Source: Rikenella microfusus
GTDB lineage: Bacteria > Bacteroidota > Bacteroidia > Bacteroidales > SZUA-534
Direction: 5' to 3'
Length of the DNA stretch: 6,681 nucleotides
NCBI GenBank assembly: GCA_020719105.1
Contig: DYQV01000139.1
Location: 1 to 6,681, forward strand
Shown: positions 1 through 6,681 of the stretch, piece after piece
Position numbering within the stretch: position 1 is the stretch's first letter
Layout of the letters: the number at the start of each line of letters is the position of its first letter
Made by a program: the position numbers and the translations under genes
Notes under the pieces: generated by a model
What the model was told of the DNA's origin: nothing
What the model saw: the letters and a program-made list of their open reading frames with translations, nothing else
The model's database searches: none

Positions 1-203
1 CCAATATTGAGGTGTAGCTTAATCGTCAGGATTATTAATGAATAATCCGGGCTAAAATTGAATGGTCTCAAATTGTGGGCATGCGGAATGTTTTTGTGCA
101 TGAATATTTTGGGGTAGATTCAAGCTTGGTTTGGGAAATCATAAAAGGCGACATGCCCGAATTAAAAAATAAAATTAAAGAGATTTTGGTTTCTTTCGAA
201 TAA
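1..203 (+). pseudogene. 3' remnant of a HepT-like (DUF86, HEPN domain) toxin gene
   Basis: The frame ending in TAA at 201-203 translates from about 48 as RAKIEWSQIVGMRN, then VFVHEYFGVD, then LVWEIIKGDMPELK. This matches the C-terminal half of HepT/DUF86 proteins (typical form: IxW..I.GmRN...HxYFGvD...vW...). The HEPN nuclease motif RX4H plus the following XY is intact, with Arg at 84-86, His at 99-101 and Tyr at 105-107. In known HepT/MntA systems HepT is an RNase toxin and this tyrosine is AMPylated by the partner nucleotidyltransferase MntA. The frame is closed upstream by stops at 15-17, 36-38 and 39-41. The adjacent frame reads LLMNNPG at 32-52, which could be the missing continuation, so a frameshift near position 50 is likely (inference). 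With the N-terminal part broken, a functional toxin is unlikely, although only the last ~200 bases are visible. A short real ORF starting at ATG 81 is a less likely alternative. Confidence 0.62.
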
Positions 204-213
204 AGTAACTTTA
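185..213 (+). promoter_or_regulatory. Possible Bacteroidota-type promoter for the methyltransferase gene
   Basis: A TTTG box (185-188) is followed after 17 bases by TAACTTTA (206-213). This is one mismatch from the TAnnTTTG -7 element of the primary sigma factor in Bacteroidota, and the spacing is within the usual range. It overlaps the end of the HepT remnant and would give a leader of roughly 90 bases before the methyltransferase start. Such short AT-rich boxes occur by chance, so this is only a candidate. Confidence 0.3.
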
Positions 214-313
214 AACTTCAATGGCTTTATAAAGTATTTTATTAAACGAATATGCTAAAGAGAATATAAAAAAGCATAAAAGGATAATAATATCAGTGCA
301 ACAAACAAATAAA

Positions 314-1498
314 ATGGAATTTATAAAAGTCATTCTAAAATCGGGTAAGGAGCAATCCATCCGCCGTTTCCACCCTTGGATATTTTCCGGAGCCATTAAA
401 GAAATAAAAGGCGATCCCGCCGAAGGCGATGTGGTGGAAATTTACGACAACCACTTGGAATTTTTGGCCATAGGGCATTATCAGATTGGCTCCATTGCCG
501 TCCGTATTTTTTCCTTCGATAAAGTTCGGATTGACGATATATTTTGGAAAAATAAATTGAAAGCAGCCATTCAGTTCCGTCAGCAGTTGGGATTTTTCGA
601 TAATCCGGATACCAATGTTTTCCGCCTGATACATGGTGAGGGGGATGGTATGCCGGGTTTAATAATTGACTATTACAACGGAACTGCTGTAATTCAAGCC
701 CATTCGGTGGGAATGTACTTGTTGCGTGAGAAAATCGCCTTTTTGTTGAAACAGATATTGACCGATAAAATTACAGCCATTTATGATAAAAGCGAAGGAA
801 CTTTGCCCTATAAAGCCAACCTGAATCCGAAAGATGAATATTTATTGGGCGAAAACTCTGAAGATTCCGTTTTGGAACATGGAAATCAGTTTTTAATTGA
901 TTGGGAAACTGGTCAAAAAACCGGTTTTTTTGTCGATCAGCGGGAGAGCCGCAAGTTGGTGGCCGATTACTCGAAAGGAAAAAAAGTATGCAATGTGTTT
1001 GGATATACCGGCGGATTTTCCGTTTACGCCTTAAAAGCAGGTGCTTCATTGGTGCACTCGGTGGATGCCTCCAAACCGGCCATTGAACAAACCAATAAAA
1101 ATGTAGCAATTAACTTTGGCGAAAATGCCCCTCACGAAGGTTTTGCCATGGACGCTTTTGAGTTCTTTACCCATACCATTGAGAAGTACGATGTTATGAT
1201 ACTCGATCCGCCTGCATTTGCCAAACACCAAAAAGCACTCAGCAATGCACTGCAAGGCTACAAGCGCATCAACCAAAAAGCCTTGGAGCAGATTAAACCG
1301 GGTGGAATTTTGTTTACCTTTTCCTGTTCGCAAGCGGTAAGCCGCGATGAATTCCGGAAATCGGTATTTGCGGCATCGGCCAACGCCCGCCGCAACGTGC
1401 GCATCCTGCACCAGCTTTCGCAACCTGCCGATCATCCTATTAGCATTTACCACCCGGAAAGTGAGTATCTGAAAGGGTTGGTGCTGTTTGTGGAGTAA
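314..1498 (+). CDS. rlmI: RlmI-type 23S rRNA (cytosine-5)-methyltransferase, class I SAM-dependent
   Basis: Cytosolic RNA methyltransferase of the COG1092 / RlmI family. The E. coli member makes m5C1962 in 23S rRNA, and the same target here is inferred. From ATG 314 the protein has 394 residues, normal for the family. Residues ~2-75 form a PUA RNA-binding domain with the signature HPWIFSGAI. A linker domain follows, then GQKTGFFVDQR (200-210). The SAM-binding motif I region is VFGYTGGFS (~228-236), motif IV is LDPPAF (297-302), and SCS carries the probable catalytic Cys338. The C-terminal ADHP and YLKG pieces are also typical. An upstream in-frame GTG at 296 would add six residues. I prefer ATG 314 because family members begin close to the VILKSGKE stretch and the bases before it are A-rich, as usual in this phylum. 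The gene converges on the antiporter gene and shows no damage. The family assignment is firm; the exact nucleotide target is less so. Confidence 0.93.
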   Translation: MEFIKVILKSGKEQSIRRFHPWIFSGAIKEIKGDPAEGDVVEIYDNHLEFLAIGHYQIGSIAVRIFSFDKVRIDDIFWKNKLKAAIQFRQQLGFFDNPDTNVFRLIHGEGDGMPGLIIDYYNGTAVIQAHSVGMYLLREKIAFLLKQILTDKITAIYDKSEGTLPYKANLNPKDEYLLGENSEDSVLEHGNQFLIDWETGQKTGFFVDQRESRKLVADYSKGKKVCNVFGYTGGFSVYALKAGASLVHSVDASKPAIEQTNKNVAINFGENAPHEGFAMDAFEFFTHTIEKYDVMILDPPAFAKHQKALSNALQGYKRINQKALEQIKPGGILFTFSCSQAVSRDEFRKSVFAASANARRNVRILHQLSQPADHPISIYHPESEYLKGLVLFVE

Positions 1499-1504
1499 AC
1501 TGTG

Positions 1505-3595
1505 CTATACTATTTGTGGGGTGTTTTCGTCTATGGCTGGGTAAATAATGCCAAAACTATGATCGCCATAATTCTTTGAAAAGTTTTTGGTTATTTTGTC
1601 GTTATATGAGTTAAACTTTAACGACATAGGGCGTGCTAAAATACTAAAAGTAAGTTCATTGCTCATTAATTGCGATGGGTTTTCCTGAATGTCCTTCCAA
1701 TGGTTCGATGCTTCAAATTGACCATAGGTATTGCCATGCCGCAATTCGGTAATATTTTTAACTTGTTTTAAAGTTTCTTCAGAACTGTAAAATATAGGAT
1801 TGGTTTTTATGTGCTCCGATAGACTAACAATGGCTTCAATACTTTCAATAAAACCGGTTTCGTATTCGGCATCCGATGAAATAAATACACGGATTTTCTC
1901 AAATTCCTCAATGGGTTGATTCAGTTTTATAACCACAATCATTTGGTTTGCTTTGCGTATCAGGTTTTCAAGCAAGGTTCCTAAAAAATAATTACTGGTA
2001 GTAATTTTGCCGTTCCATCCAATAATTATTTTAGTAATGTGGTTCTGACTTGCTGCGGTTAAAATGCCATTAACTACTGAAATGTCTTTTTTGACAAGTG
2101 GATTGAGTAAATTTTCAGTGGATGAGGCATCAATTGCATATTTGTCGATATTTTTATGGAACAGATCCATCAACAGATGGGCATTTTTAAAATCGGAAAT
2201 TACAGTGAGCGGATAAATTGGAATTTGTTTGGGCGATCGTTTCAGTACAATGGAAAAATCAAGTAAATGATTCAGGCTGTTTGGATTCGATATAGGAACA
2301 AGAATCCGGTCCACTTTTGTTGGACTTGAAGGCAATTTTTTATCACTCAGTTGATGTGATACTTTTTGAGCAGCCTTTTCAGTAAAAAAAGAACTCACCA
2401 TACACGATACGAAAATGAGTACAATAGCACTGTTCATTATCGATTCATTGAACAATCCTATCCGGTTCCCGACCACTACAACGGCGATTGTTGCAGCTGC
2501 ACGCGATGTACTTAGTCCAAAGATCAGATTTTGTTCTGCAATGGTATAATGATAGAATTTTCTGGTAGCAAAAGCAGCAAGATATTTTGTTGATATAGCG
2601 ACAATTAAAATAGTGATGGAGAATATCAAGGATTGGTAATCGGTAAAAAACAGTGATAAGTTTATTAGCATTCCAATACTGATAATAAAAAAGGGTATGA
2701 ACAAATTATGGCCAATAAACATAATGCGGTTCATTAATGGTGATGTATGAGGTATCAGTTTATTTAGTGCCAGGCCAGCAAAAAAGGCACCAATTAGTGG
2801 CTCTATTTTTAGAAGTTGAGCCAGTAAAGACGCCAAAAAAACCATAAATAATACCGAAATGTATTGCAATCCATGGTCTCCTTGCAAATTACGTAAGAAC
2901 CATTTACTAATTTTTGGGAAAATGTAAAGAACAATTATTGAAAATAAGCTAAAACGAACGGTTAGTTCTATAAAAAAATACCACTTGATATCGTCTTGAA
3001 TTAATGATGAAATGATGGTTAACAGCAACAATACACCCGTATCGGTAATAATGGTGCCACCTACCGTAATAGCTGTTATTCTGTGACGCGATATCCCATA
3101 TTTAACTACAATTGGATAGGATATTAAGGTATGGGTTGAAAAAATGCTTGAATATAGAATAGCTGAGTAAAGCGGAAGTTTGAAGATGTAATAGGTTACA
3201 ATAAAACCAATTATCAATGGAAAGAAAAATGTGAATGATCCAAAAACAATGCTCTGGTTCCGTAATCGCTTGAAATCCCTTAAGTTTATTTCCAAGGCAA
3301 CAATAAACATTAAATATAAAAGACCAACAGTTCCAAATAGAGTAATTCCAATTTCTTTCGAAATAAGATTTAATCCATGGGGTCCAATAATAATTCCTGC
3401 AAATAGAAGTCCAATAATTTCAGGTATTCTTACTCTTTTGGATAATAATGGGAAGAATAAAAAACTAAACATTAGTATTGAAAATGCAATAACTGGATCT
3501 GTTATTGGTCTCTGAAAATGGAATATTTCCATAAGGTTTAAATTAGTATACCAATTCTCCCGAAAATTAGTAACATTATTCATTGTTTCAAACAT
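1505..3595 (-). CDS. Kef-type (CPA2) cation/proton antiporter with C-terminal tandem Usp domains
   Basis: Inner-membrane monovalent cation:H+ antiporter, 696 residues from ATG 3595. Residues ~32-405 hold about 12-13 hydrophobic segments typical of the Na+/H+ exchanger fold. Family signatures are RIPEIIGLLFAGIIIGP (56-72), ALEINLRDFK (100-109), TIITDTG (181-187, Asp185 the likely ion-binding acid), EPLIGAFFAGLALN (265-278) and STSRAAATIAVVVVG (362-376). Residues ~428-558 form a Usp-like domain with the ATP-binding pattern G-2X-G-9X-G-T intact (G526, G529, G539-T540). Residues ~567-690 resemble a second Usp fold without that pattern. There is no RCK/TrkA-N domain, so this is not a classical KefB/KefC, and the ion transported (Na+ or K+) cannot be read from sequence. 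Alternative starts are ATG 3583 and ATG 3532; the last gives MEIFHFQRPITDP and best fits the usual family N-terminus, so the first 21 residues may be untranslated. The stop lies 6 bases from that of the convergent methyltransferase gene. Confidence 0.9.
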   Translation of the reverse strand: MFETMNNVTNFRENWYTNLNLMEIFHFQRPITDPVIAFSILMFSFLFFPLLSKRVRIPEIIGLLFAGIIIGPHGLNLISKEIGITLFGTVGLLYLMFIVALEINLRDFKRLRNQSIVFGSFTFFFPLIIGFIVTYYIFKLPLYSAILYSSIFSTHTLISYPIVVKYGISRHRITAITVGGTIITDTGVLLLLTIISSLIQDDIKWYFFIELTVRFSLFSIIVLYIFPKISKWFLRNLQGDHGLQYISVLFMVFLASLLAQLLKIEPLIGAFFAGLALNKLIPHTSPLMNRIMFIGHNLFIPFFIISIGMLINLSLFFTDYQSLIFSITILIVAISTKYLAAFATRKFYHYTIAEQNLIFGLSTSRAAATIAVVVVGNRIGLFNESIMNSAIVLIFVSCMVSSFFTEKAAQKVSHQLSDKKLPSSPTKVDRILVPISNPNSLNHLLDFSIVLKRSPKQIPIYPLTVISDFKNAHLLMDLFHKNIDKYAIDASSTENLLNPLVKKDISVVNGILTAASQNHITKIIIGWNGKITTSNYFLGTLLENLIRKANQMIVVIKLNQPIEEFEKIRVFISSDAEYETGFIESIEAIVSLSEHIKTNPIFYSSEETLKQVKNITELRHGNTYGQFEASNHWKDIQENPSQLMSNELTFSILARPMSLKFNSYNDKITKNFSKNYGDHSFGIIYPAIDENTPQIV

Positions 3596-3612
3596 TTTTC
3601 ATTGGTACCACA

Positions 3613-3643
3613 TAAATATAACCCCAATATTATTGCTTATAAA
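3613..3643 (-). promoter_or_regulatory. Possible promoter of the antiporter gene
   Basis: Read on the - strand, TTTA (3643-3640) is followed after 19 bases by TATATTTA (3620-3613), 17 bases before ATG 3595. It matches the Bacteroidota TTTG-N17-21-TAnnTTTG pattern with one mismatch in each box. If real, the antiporter can be transcribed independently of the peptidase upstream. The assignment is weak because the region is AT-rich. Confidence 0.25.
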
Positions 3644-3666
3644 GGAGTAAAAAAAACTTTAAGCAA
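3633..3666. repeat. Inverted repeat between the peptidase and antiporter genes
   Basis: The arms TTGCTTA (3633-3639) and TAAGCAA (3660-3666) are perfect 7-base complements around a 20-base loop, and the stem can extend inward by about three pairs with a one-base bulge. The loop contains an A8 run (T8 on the - strand). It is not a canonical terminator for the peptidase, because the T run lies inside the loop and not after the stem. It touches the upstream box of the possible antiporter promoter, so it could be an operator or a weak hairpin. Chance occurrence is possible. Confidence 0.3.
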
Positions 3667-3714
3667 GGTTTTGAAATTCTATGAAAGGGGCAGTTTATTC
3701 AGAAATGTTGATTG

Positions 3715-6516
3715 TCAGTACCCCAATCTTTTCCCTTTATCAATGGCCGGAATTCCTTTTTCCATCCATTCAGGAGCTGGTTTTCCTTTCAGATAATGAT
3801 CGAAAAATTGCATCATCCGAATGTTTAAATCCATACGGTTGGCCCAATATTTTGTTTCTATATTATGGGCCATACCGTTATAATTGAGTAACCAAACGGG
3901 TTTGTTTAAGCGCCGCAAAGCCATAAAAAATTCAATGCCTTGATACCAGGGAACCGCCCCATCGTTATCGTTCGACATGATTAGTAGTGGAGTTGTCACT
4001 TTTGGGGCATAAAAAAGCGGACTATTTTCGAAATACAACATGGGTTTTTCCCATAAAGTGCCACCAATGCGGCTTTGGGTGTGTTCGTACTGGAACATCC
4101 GGCTCATACCGCTTTCCCAGCGGATGCCGCCATAAGCACTGGTCATGTTGCTTACCGGAGCCCCAGCCATGGCAGCAGCAAACAAGTTTGTTTGGGTAAT
4201 CAGATAGGCTGTTTGGTAGCCACCCCAGCTTTGTCCTTGCAAACCCATCCTTTTTGCATCTACAAAAGTTCGGGTTGATGTTAGATAATTTACTCCACTT
4301 ACAATAGCATCATAAGCACTTTGGCCCGGGTAGCCGGTTTTGTAAACAATATCGGGTACAAAAACAAGGTACCCATTGCTGGCATATTCGGTCCGGTTAA
4401 TTACAGAATGGCTTGGGTAAGGTAAAAAGTGCCGGTAAATATCGTCAGAACTGCGTTCGTAAAAATAAATAACCATCGGATATTTTTGGTTAGCGTCAAA
4501 GTTTTCCGGTTTGTATAGCAACCCTTTTAAGGTATCGCCGGCAAACGATTGCCAACTAACCAGTTCAACAGTAGCCCAATTGAATTGACTTTGTTGAGGG
4601 TTGGCATCCGATAGTTGCCGTGAATTTTGAAAACTTAAATCACTTACATGAATGTTCGGATAGTTACTGAGCGTTTGCCACGACCAAATAACCCGGTTGG
4701 CTTCTTTGGCTTTGGTTAAGTGACCCAATTTAAATTCACCGGCAAACCATTCTTTTGGGTTATTCTTTTCCGAAAGTTGGATGGAATAATAGCCCTCCTT
4801 GTAATTTGATTCGTTAAAGCCGGAAAGTACAATGGGTTCGGTGGTTGGAATAAAAACTAACTCAGGATTCAATTTTAAATACCTGAATACAATCTGTTTA
4901 TTCCGCCCCATACCTTGAGTAGCATTTATGGGGGCATGTTTACCTTTTGGGTCAATTTTCCAAATATCGAACCTATCGTATATAAATACAAACTCATCAT
5001 TTTCGGCCCAACCGGCAACTCCATAAGCATCGGGATCGGTAGGCATGTCGTTGAGTTCGTTGCAGAAAGGTACGGAACTGTTTTTTGTGAGCGGAGTATT
5101 TTTACCGGTGTTATTATCCAAAGCATAATAACTGCTGTCGTTTAAATTATACCAAAGTACAAATTTTCCGGTAGGGGAAAGCTGCACTTGGTTTTTACCT
5201 TTCAAAACTTGTTTTCGCAACCCGTTTTTTAAATCAATCAGGTAATAATCGGAAAGCCATCGGTCATTCCACGATGCTTCGCGTAAATAGGGTTTGTCGG
5301 TTGAGGCTAATGACCATTCGCCGTTGTTTTTATTAATCAAACTTATAGTTGGCAGCAATGTATCACCCAATTGAATCCATTTTCTTTCTTTAATCCGATA
5401 CAAAGCCAAATAAGTACGCTTTTTTTCTTTGTCTAGGTTGTTAAGCTGTACGGGTTGAATTTCAATATCGGTATAACTCCACAAATCGAATTTGGGTTTG
5501 TCTTCGTCCAAAACCGAGTCTTTGGTTTCGCAAACCGGTTTGGGGGCCGTGCCTAAAAAAAGTTTGGATCCATCTTGTGAAAAGTACAAGCTTCCATTTT
5601 CGCTAGGAGCCCAACCCTCCGGAAATTCTTGGGTTGTGGTATCGGCAATTAATTGCAACCCATTTTTGTCGAAAGAGGTAATCCAAGCCGTGAAAACTTT
5701 CTCTTTAACTGTATCGCGGCTGGTTAAAAAAGCCATTTGTAAGCCAAGTTCATCAATAGCTATATTTTTTATGGTAACTGAATCTTTCAGTAAGGTATCA
5801 GTTAAGGTACTTTGTGTATCAAAGCGCAACAGGGCACATACTTTGGCGGTATCGTTTACTTTGGTAACCATTCCCAATGTTTTTCCATTTCTCGACCATT
5901 GAAATTCTTCAATCCGCTGGAAATTGAATTGTTGTTGGGTTATTGGATTCAATACCGATAAATCTTTGCGGTCTTTTTCTGGTTTCTTTTTTTTGTCTCT
6001 GCTTTTATTTTCAGTAGTTTTTATAGAATCGATGATAGCGGTATCGGCTTTAGGTTCCTCATACTCTATATGTATAGCTATCCATGAAGTTTTTTCCTTA
6101 GGAATTACAAATGAGGCCAGTTTTGGAAATTTTATAATTTCCTTGGTTGCTAACTTATAAATAACCAGACTGTCTTTGGGCATTTTTTCTTTTTTTACTT
6201 CGGTCAGTTTGGCTTTTTGCACGGTATCAGCCGATGGTTTCAACTTAAAAGCAATAAAATCGGAATTGGGCGAAAAAACAGCATCATACCCATAGTTTAA
6301 GGTATCGTTTGTTTGTTTTTCCAAATTATTGATAATCAATTTTCCATCACCTTTTTGATGATTGAGTTCGTAGGCTACCCATGTCCCATTGTTACTAATT
6401 AACCGGTTTTCAATACGGTTCCAACGGGCAAAATCATCGGTGGTGATTGATTTTTTTTGTGAAAAACTGCTATACACAAGGGTAAAGAGGAGCAAAAAAA
6501 GGAGATTTTTTTTCAT
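3715..6516 (-). CDS. Exported S9-family serine peptidase (prolyl oligopeptidase / DPP-IV-like)
   Basis: Secreted or periplasmic serine peptidase of 933 residues, expected to cleave peptides, often after proline in this family; exact specificity cannot be read here. It opens with MKK, a hydrophobic core (LLFLLLFTLVYSS) and SFS before Gln20, a probable signal peptidase I site. No lipobox cysteine and no recognisable type IX secretion tail are seen. Residues ~25-690 contain recurrent beta-propeller-like strands (for example VFSPNSDFIAF, FVLWYNLND). Residues ~700-920 form the alpha/beta-hydrolase domain: PMVIYFYE with a candidate oxyanion Tyr, the nucleophile elbow GQSWGG (Ser763, codon 4230-4228), NDNDGAVPW (Asp852, codon 3963-3961) and GMAHN (His884, codon 3867-3865). 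The triad is complete, so it should be active. A Lys/Asp-rich insert lies at about 167-186. The start is the only sensible one, since it begins the signal peptide. The antiporter gene follows 119 bases downstream on the same strand. It is larger than most single-enzyme S9 proteins, but this length occurs in Bacteroidota homologues as I recall them. Confidence 0.94.
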   Translation of the reverse strand: MKKNLLFLLLFTLVYSSFSQKKSITTDDFARWNRIENRLISNNGTWVAYELNHQKGDGKLIINNLEKQTNDTLNYGYDAVFSPNSDFIAFKLKPSADTVQKAKLTEVKKEKMPKDSLVIYKLATKEIIKFPKLASFVIPKEKTSWIAIHIEYEEPKADTAIIDSIKTTENKSRDKKKKPEKDRKDLSVLNPITQQQFNFQRIEEFQWSRNGKTLGMVTKVNDTAKVCALLRFDTQSTLTDTLLKDSVTIKNIAIDELGLQMAFLTSRDTVKEKVFTAWITSFDKNGLQLIADTTTQEFPEGWAPSENGSLYFSQDGSKLFLGTAPKPVCETKDSVLDEDKPKFDLWSYTDIEIQPVQLNNLDKEKKRTYLALYRIKERKWIQLGDTLLPTISLINKNNGEWSLASTDKPYLREASWNDRWLSDYYLIDLKNGLRKQVLKGKNQVQLSPTGKFVLWYNLNDSSYYALDNNTGKNTPLTKNSSVPFCNELNDMPTDPDAYGVAGWAENDEFVFIYDRFDIWKIDPKGKHAPINATQGMGRNKQIVFRYLKLNPELVFIPTTEPIVLSGFNESNYKEGYYSIQLSEKNNPKEWFAGEFKLGHLTKAKEANRVIWSWQTLSNYPNIHVSDLSFQNSRQLSDANPQQSQFNWATVELVSWQSFAGDTLKGLLYKPENFDANQKYPMVIYFYERSSDDIYRHFLPYPSHSVINRTEYASNGYLVFVPDIVYKTGYPGQSAYDAIVSGVNYLTSTRTFVDAKRMGLQGQSWGGYQTAYLITQTNLFAAAMAGAPVSNMTSAYGGIRWESGMSRMFQYEHTQSRIGGTLWEKPMLYFENSPLFYAPKVTTPLLIMSNDNDGAVPWYQGIEFFMALRRLNKPVWLLNYNGMAHNIETKYWANRMDLNIRMMQFFDHYLKGKPAPEWMEKGIPAIDKGKRLGY

Positions 6517-6539
6517 GCTATCGCTGGTTAAAAGCTAAT

Positions 6540-6572
6540 AAAATATAAAACCAATGGTTATATTATCGTAAA
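6540..6572 (-). promoter_or_regulatory. Possible promoter of the S9 peptidase gene
   Basis: On the - strand, TTTA (6572-6569) precedes TATATTTT (6547-6540) by 21 bases, and ATG 6516 follows 23 bases later. The downstream box differs by one base from TAnnTTTG. A promoter is expected here, because a terminator for the preceding transcript lies just upstream (6581-6610). No clear Shine-Dalgarno site is visible before the ATG. Confidence 0.28.
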
Positions 6573-6580
6573 TTATTTAT

Positions 6581-6610
6581 AAAAAAACCACCCGTATTAT
6601 CAAGTGGCTT
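6581..6610 (-). terminator. Rho-independent terminator of an unseen - strand gene
   Basis: Read on the - strand, AAGCCACT (6610-6603) pairs with GGTGGTTT (6592-6585), an 8-pair stem including two G-U wobbles, around a 10-base loop. It runs straight into a T7 tract (6587-6581). On the + strand the wobble pairs become A-C mismatches and no T tract follows, so it acts only on the - strand. It should end a transcript arriving from beyond the right edge and insulate the peptidase gene. Confidence 0.72.
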
Positions 6611-6646
6611 CTAGTTTCTGGTCACGAGTTTCTAAACTCTAAATTC

Positions 6647-6681
6647 AAATCTCAAATCTCAAATCTCAAATCTCAAATCTC
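6647..6681. repeat. Heptamer tandem repeat (AAATCTC)5, running off the right edge
   Basis: Five perfect consecutive copies of AAATCTC (GAGATTT on the - strand) start at 6647 and reach the last base, so the full array is longer or ends just outside. A degraded unit (AAATTC, 6641-6646) and a related TAAACTC (6632-6638) precede it. Because 7 is not a multiple of 3, every - strand frame meets TGA inside the array, so it cannot be coding in that direction; the + strand is open in all frames but has no start codon. It is probably an intergenic simple repeat prone to copy-number change. Positions 6611-6640 hold no gene I can see. Confidence 0.9.

Noticed and set aside
225..234. Perfect palindrome CTTTATAAAG in the methyltransferase leader
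   Set aside because: A ten-base AT-rich palindrome is expected by chance in such DNA, and no second copy was noticed to suggest an operator.
211..396. 61-residue - strand ORF with a hydrophobic stretch, antisense to the methyltransferase start
   Set aside because: It overlaps the start of a firmly identified gene on the other strand, its hydrophobicity follows from AT-rich codons, and it resembles no family I know.
1046..1453. 135-residue - strand ORF inside the methyltransferase gene
   Set aside because: It is an antisense shadow of conserved methyltransferase motifs (DPPAF, SCS) with no recognisable domain.
3633..3666. Inverted repeat considered as the peptidase terminator
   Set aside because: The T run sits in the loop and no T tract follows the stem in the - direction, so it does not fit a rho-independent terminator.
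3602..3887. Two short + strand ORFs across the gap between peptidase and antiporter
   Set aside because: Most of each lies antisense to the 3' end of the peptidase gene. Neither has a convincing leader or family signature.
5492..5902. 136-residue + strand ORF inside the peptidase gene
   Set aside because: It is antisense to the continuous propeller-coding frame. The protein shows no domain, and its length is explained by the codon pattern of the real gene.
6647..6681. Heptamer array considered as a CRISPR or origin iteron array
   Set aside because: The units are 7 bases with no spacers, so it is not CRISPR. No DnaA boxes or replication gene are nearby to suggest iterons.

Overview
The window looks like a piece of a Bacteroidota chromosome. 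This rests on the moderately AT-rich DNA, A-rich leaders without strong Shine-Dalgarno sites, promoter-like boxes resembling the TTTG / TAnnTTTG pattern of that phylum, and three protein types common there. The taxonomic call is inference from sequence style, not a database match.

Layout, left to right. Positions 1-203 hold the 3' end of a HepT-like (DUF86, HEPN nuclease) toxin gene on the + strand. Its active-site motif is intact, but the reading frame just upstream is broken by stops, so it reads as a degraded remnant. After a 110-base AT-rich leader comes an RlmI-type 23S rRNA cytosine-5 methyltransferase (+ strand, to 1498). It converges, with only 6 bases between stop codons, on a Kef-type (CPA2) cation/proton antiporter (- strand, 1505-3595) whose C-terminal cytosolic part is a tandem of universal-stress-protein (Usp) domains. 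119 bases upstream of that gene on the same strand lies a large exported S9-family serine peptidase (prolyl oligopeptidase / DPP-IV-like, - strand, 3715-6516) with a complete Ser-Asp-His triad. The right edge (6517-6681) holds the peptidase leader, a rho-independent terminator for an unseen - strand gene further right, and a perfect heptamer tandem repeat that runs off the window.

The peptidase and antiporter genes share a strand and could be partly co-transcribed, but each has its own promoter-like sequence and no functional link is evident. The methyltransferase is an ordinary housekeeping gene. I see no mobile element, CRISPR array, RNA gene or new multi-gene system. The points most worth a second look are the broken HepT remnant, the heptamer repeat behind a terminator, and the nucleotide-binding Usp tandem on the antiporter.
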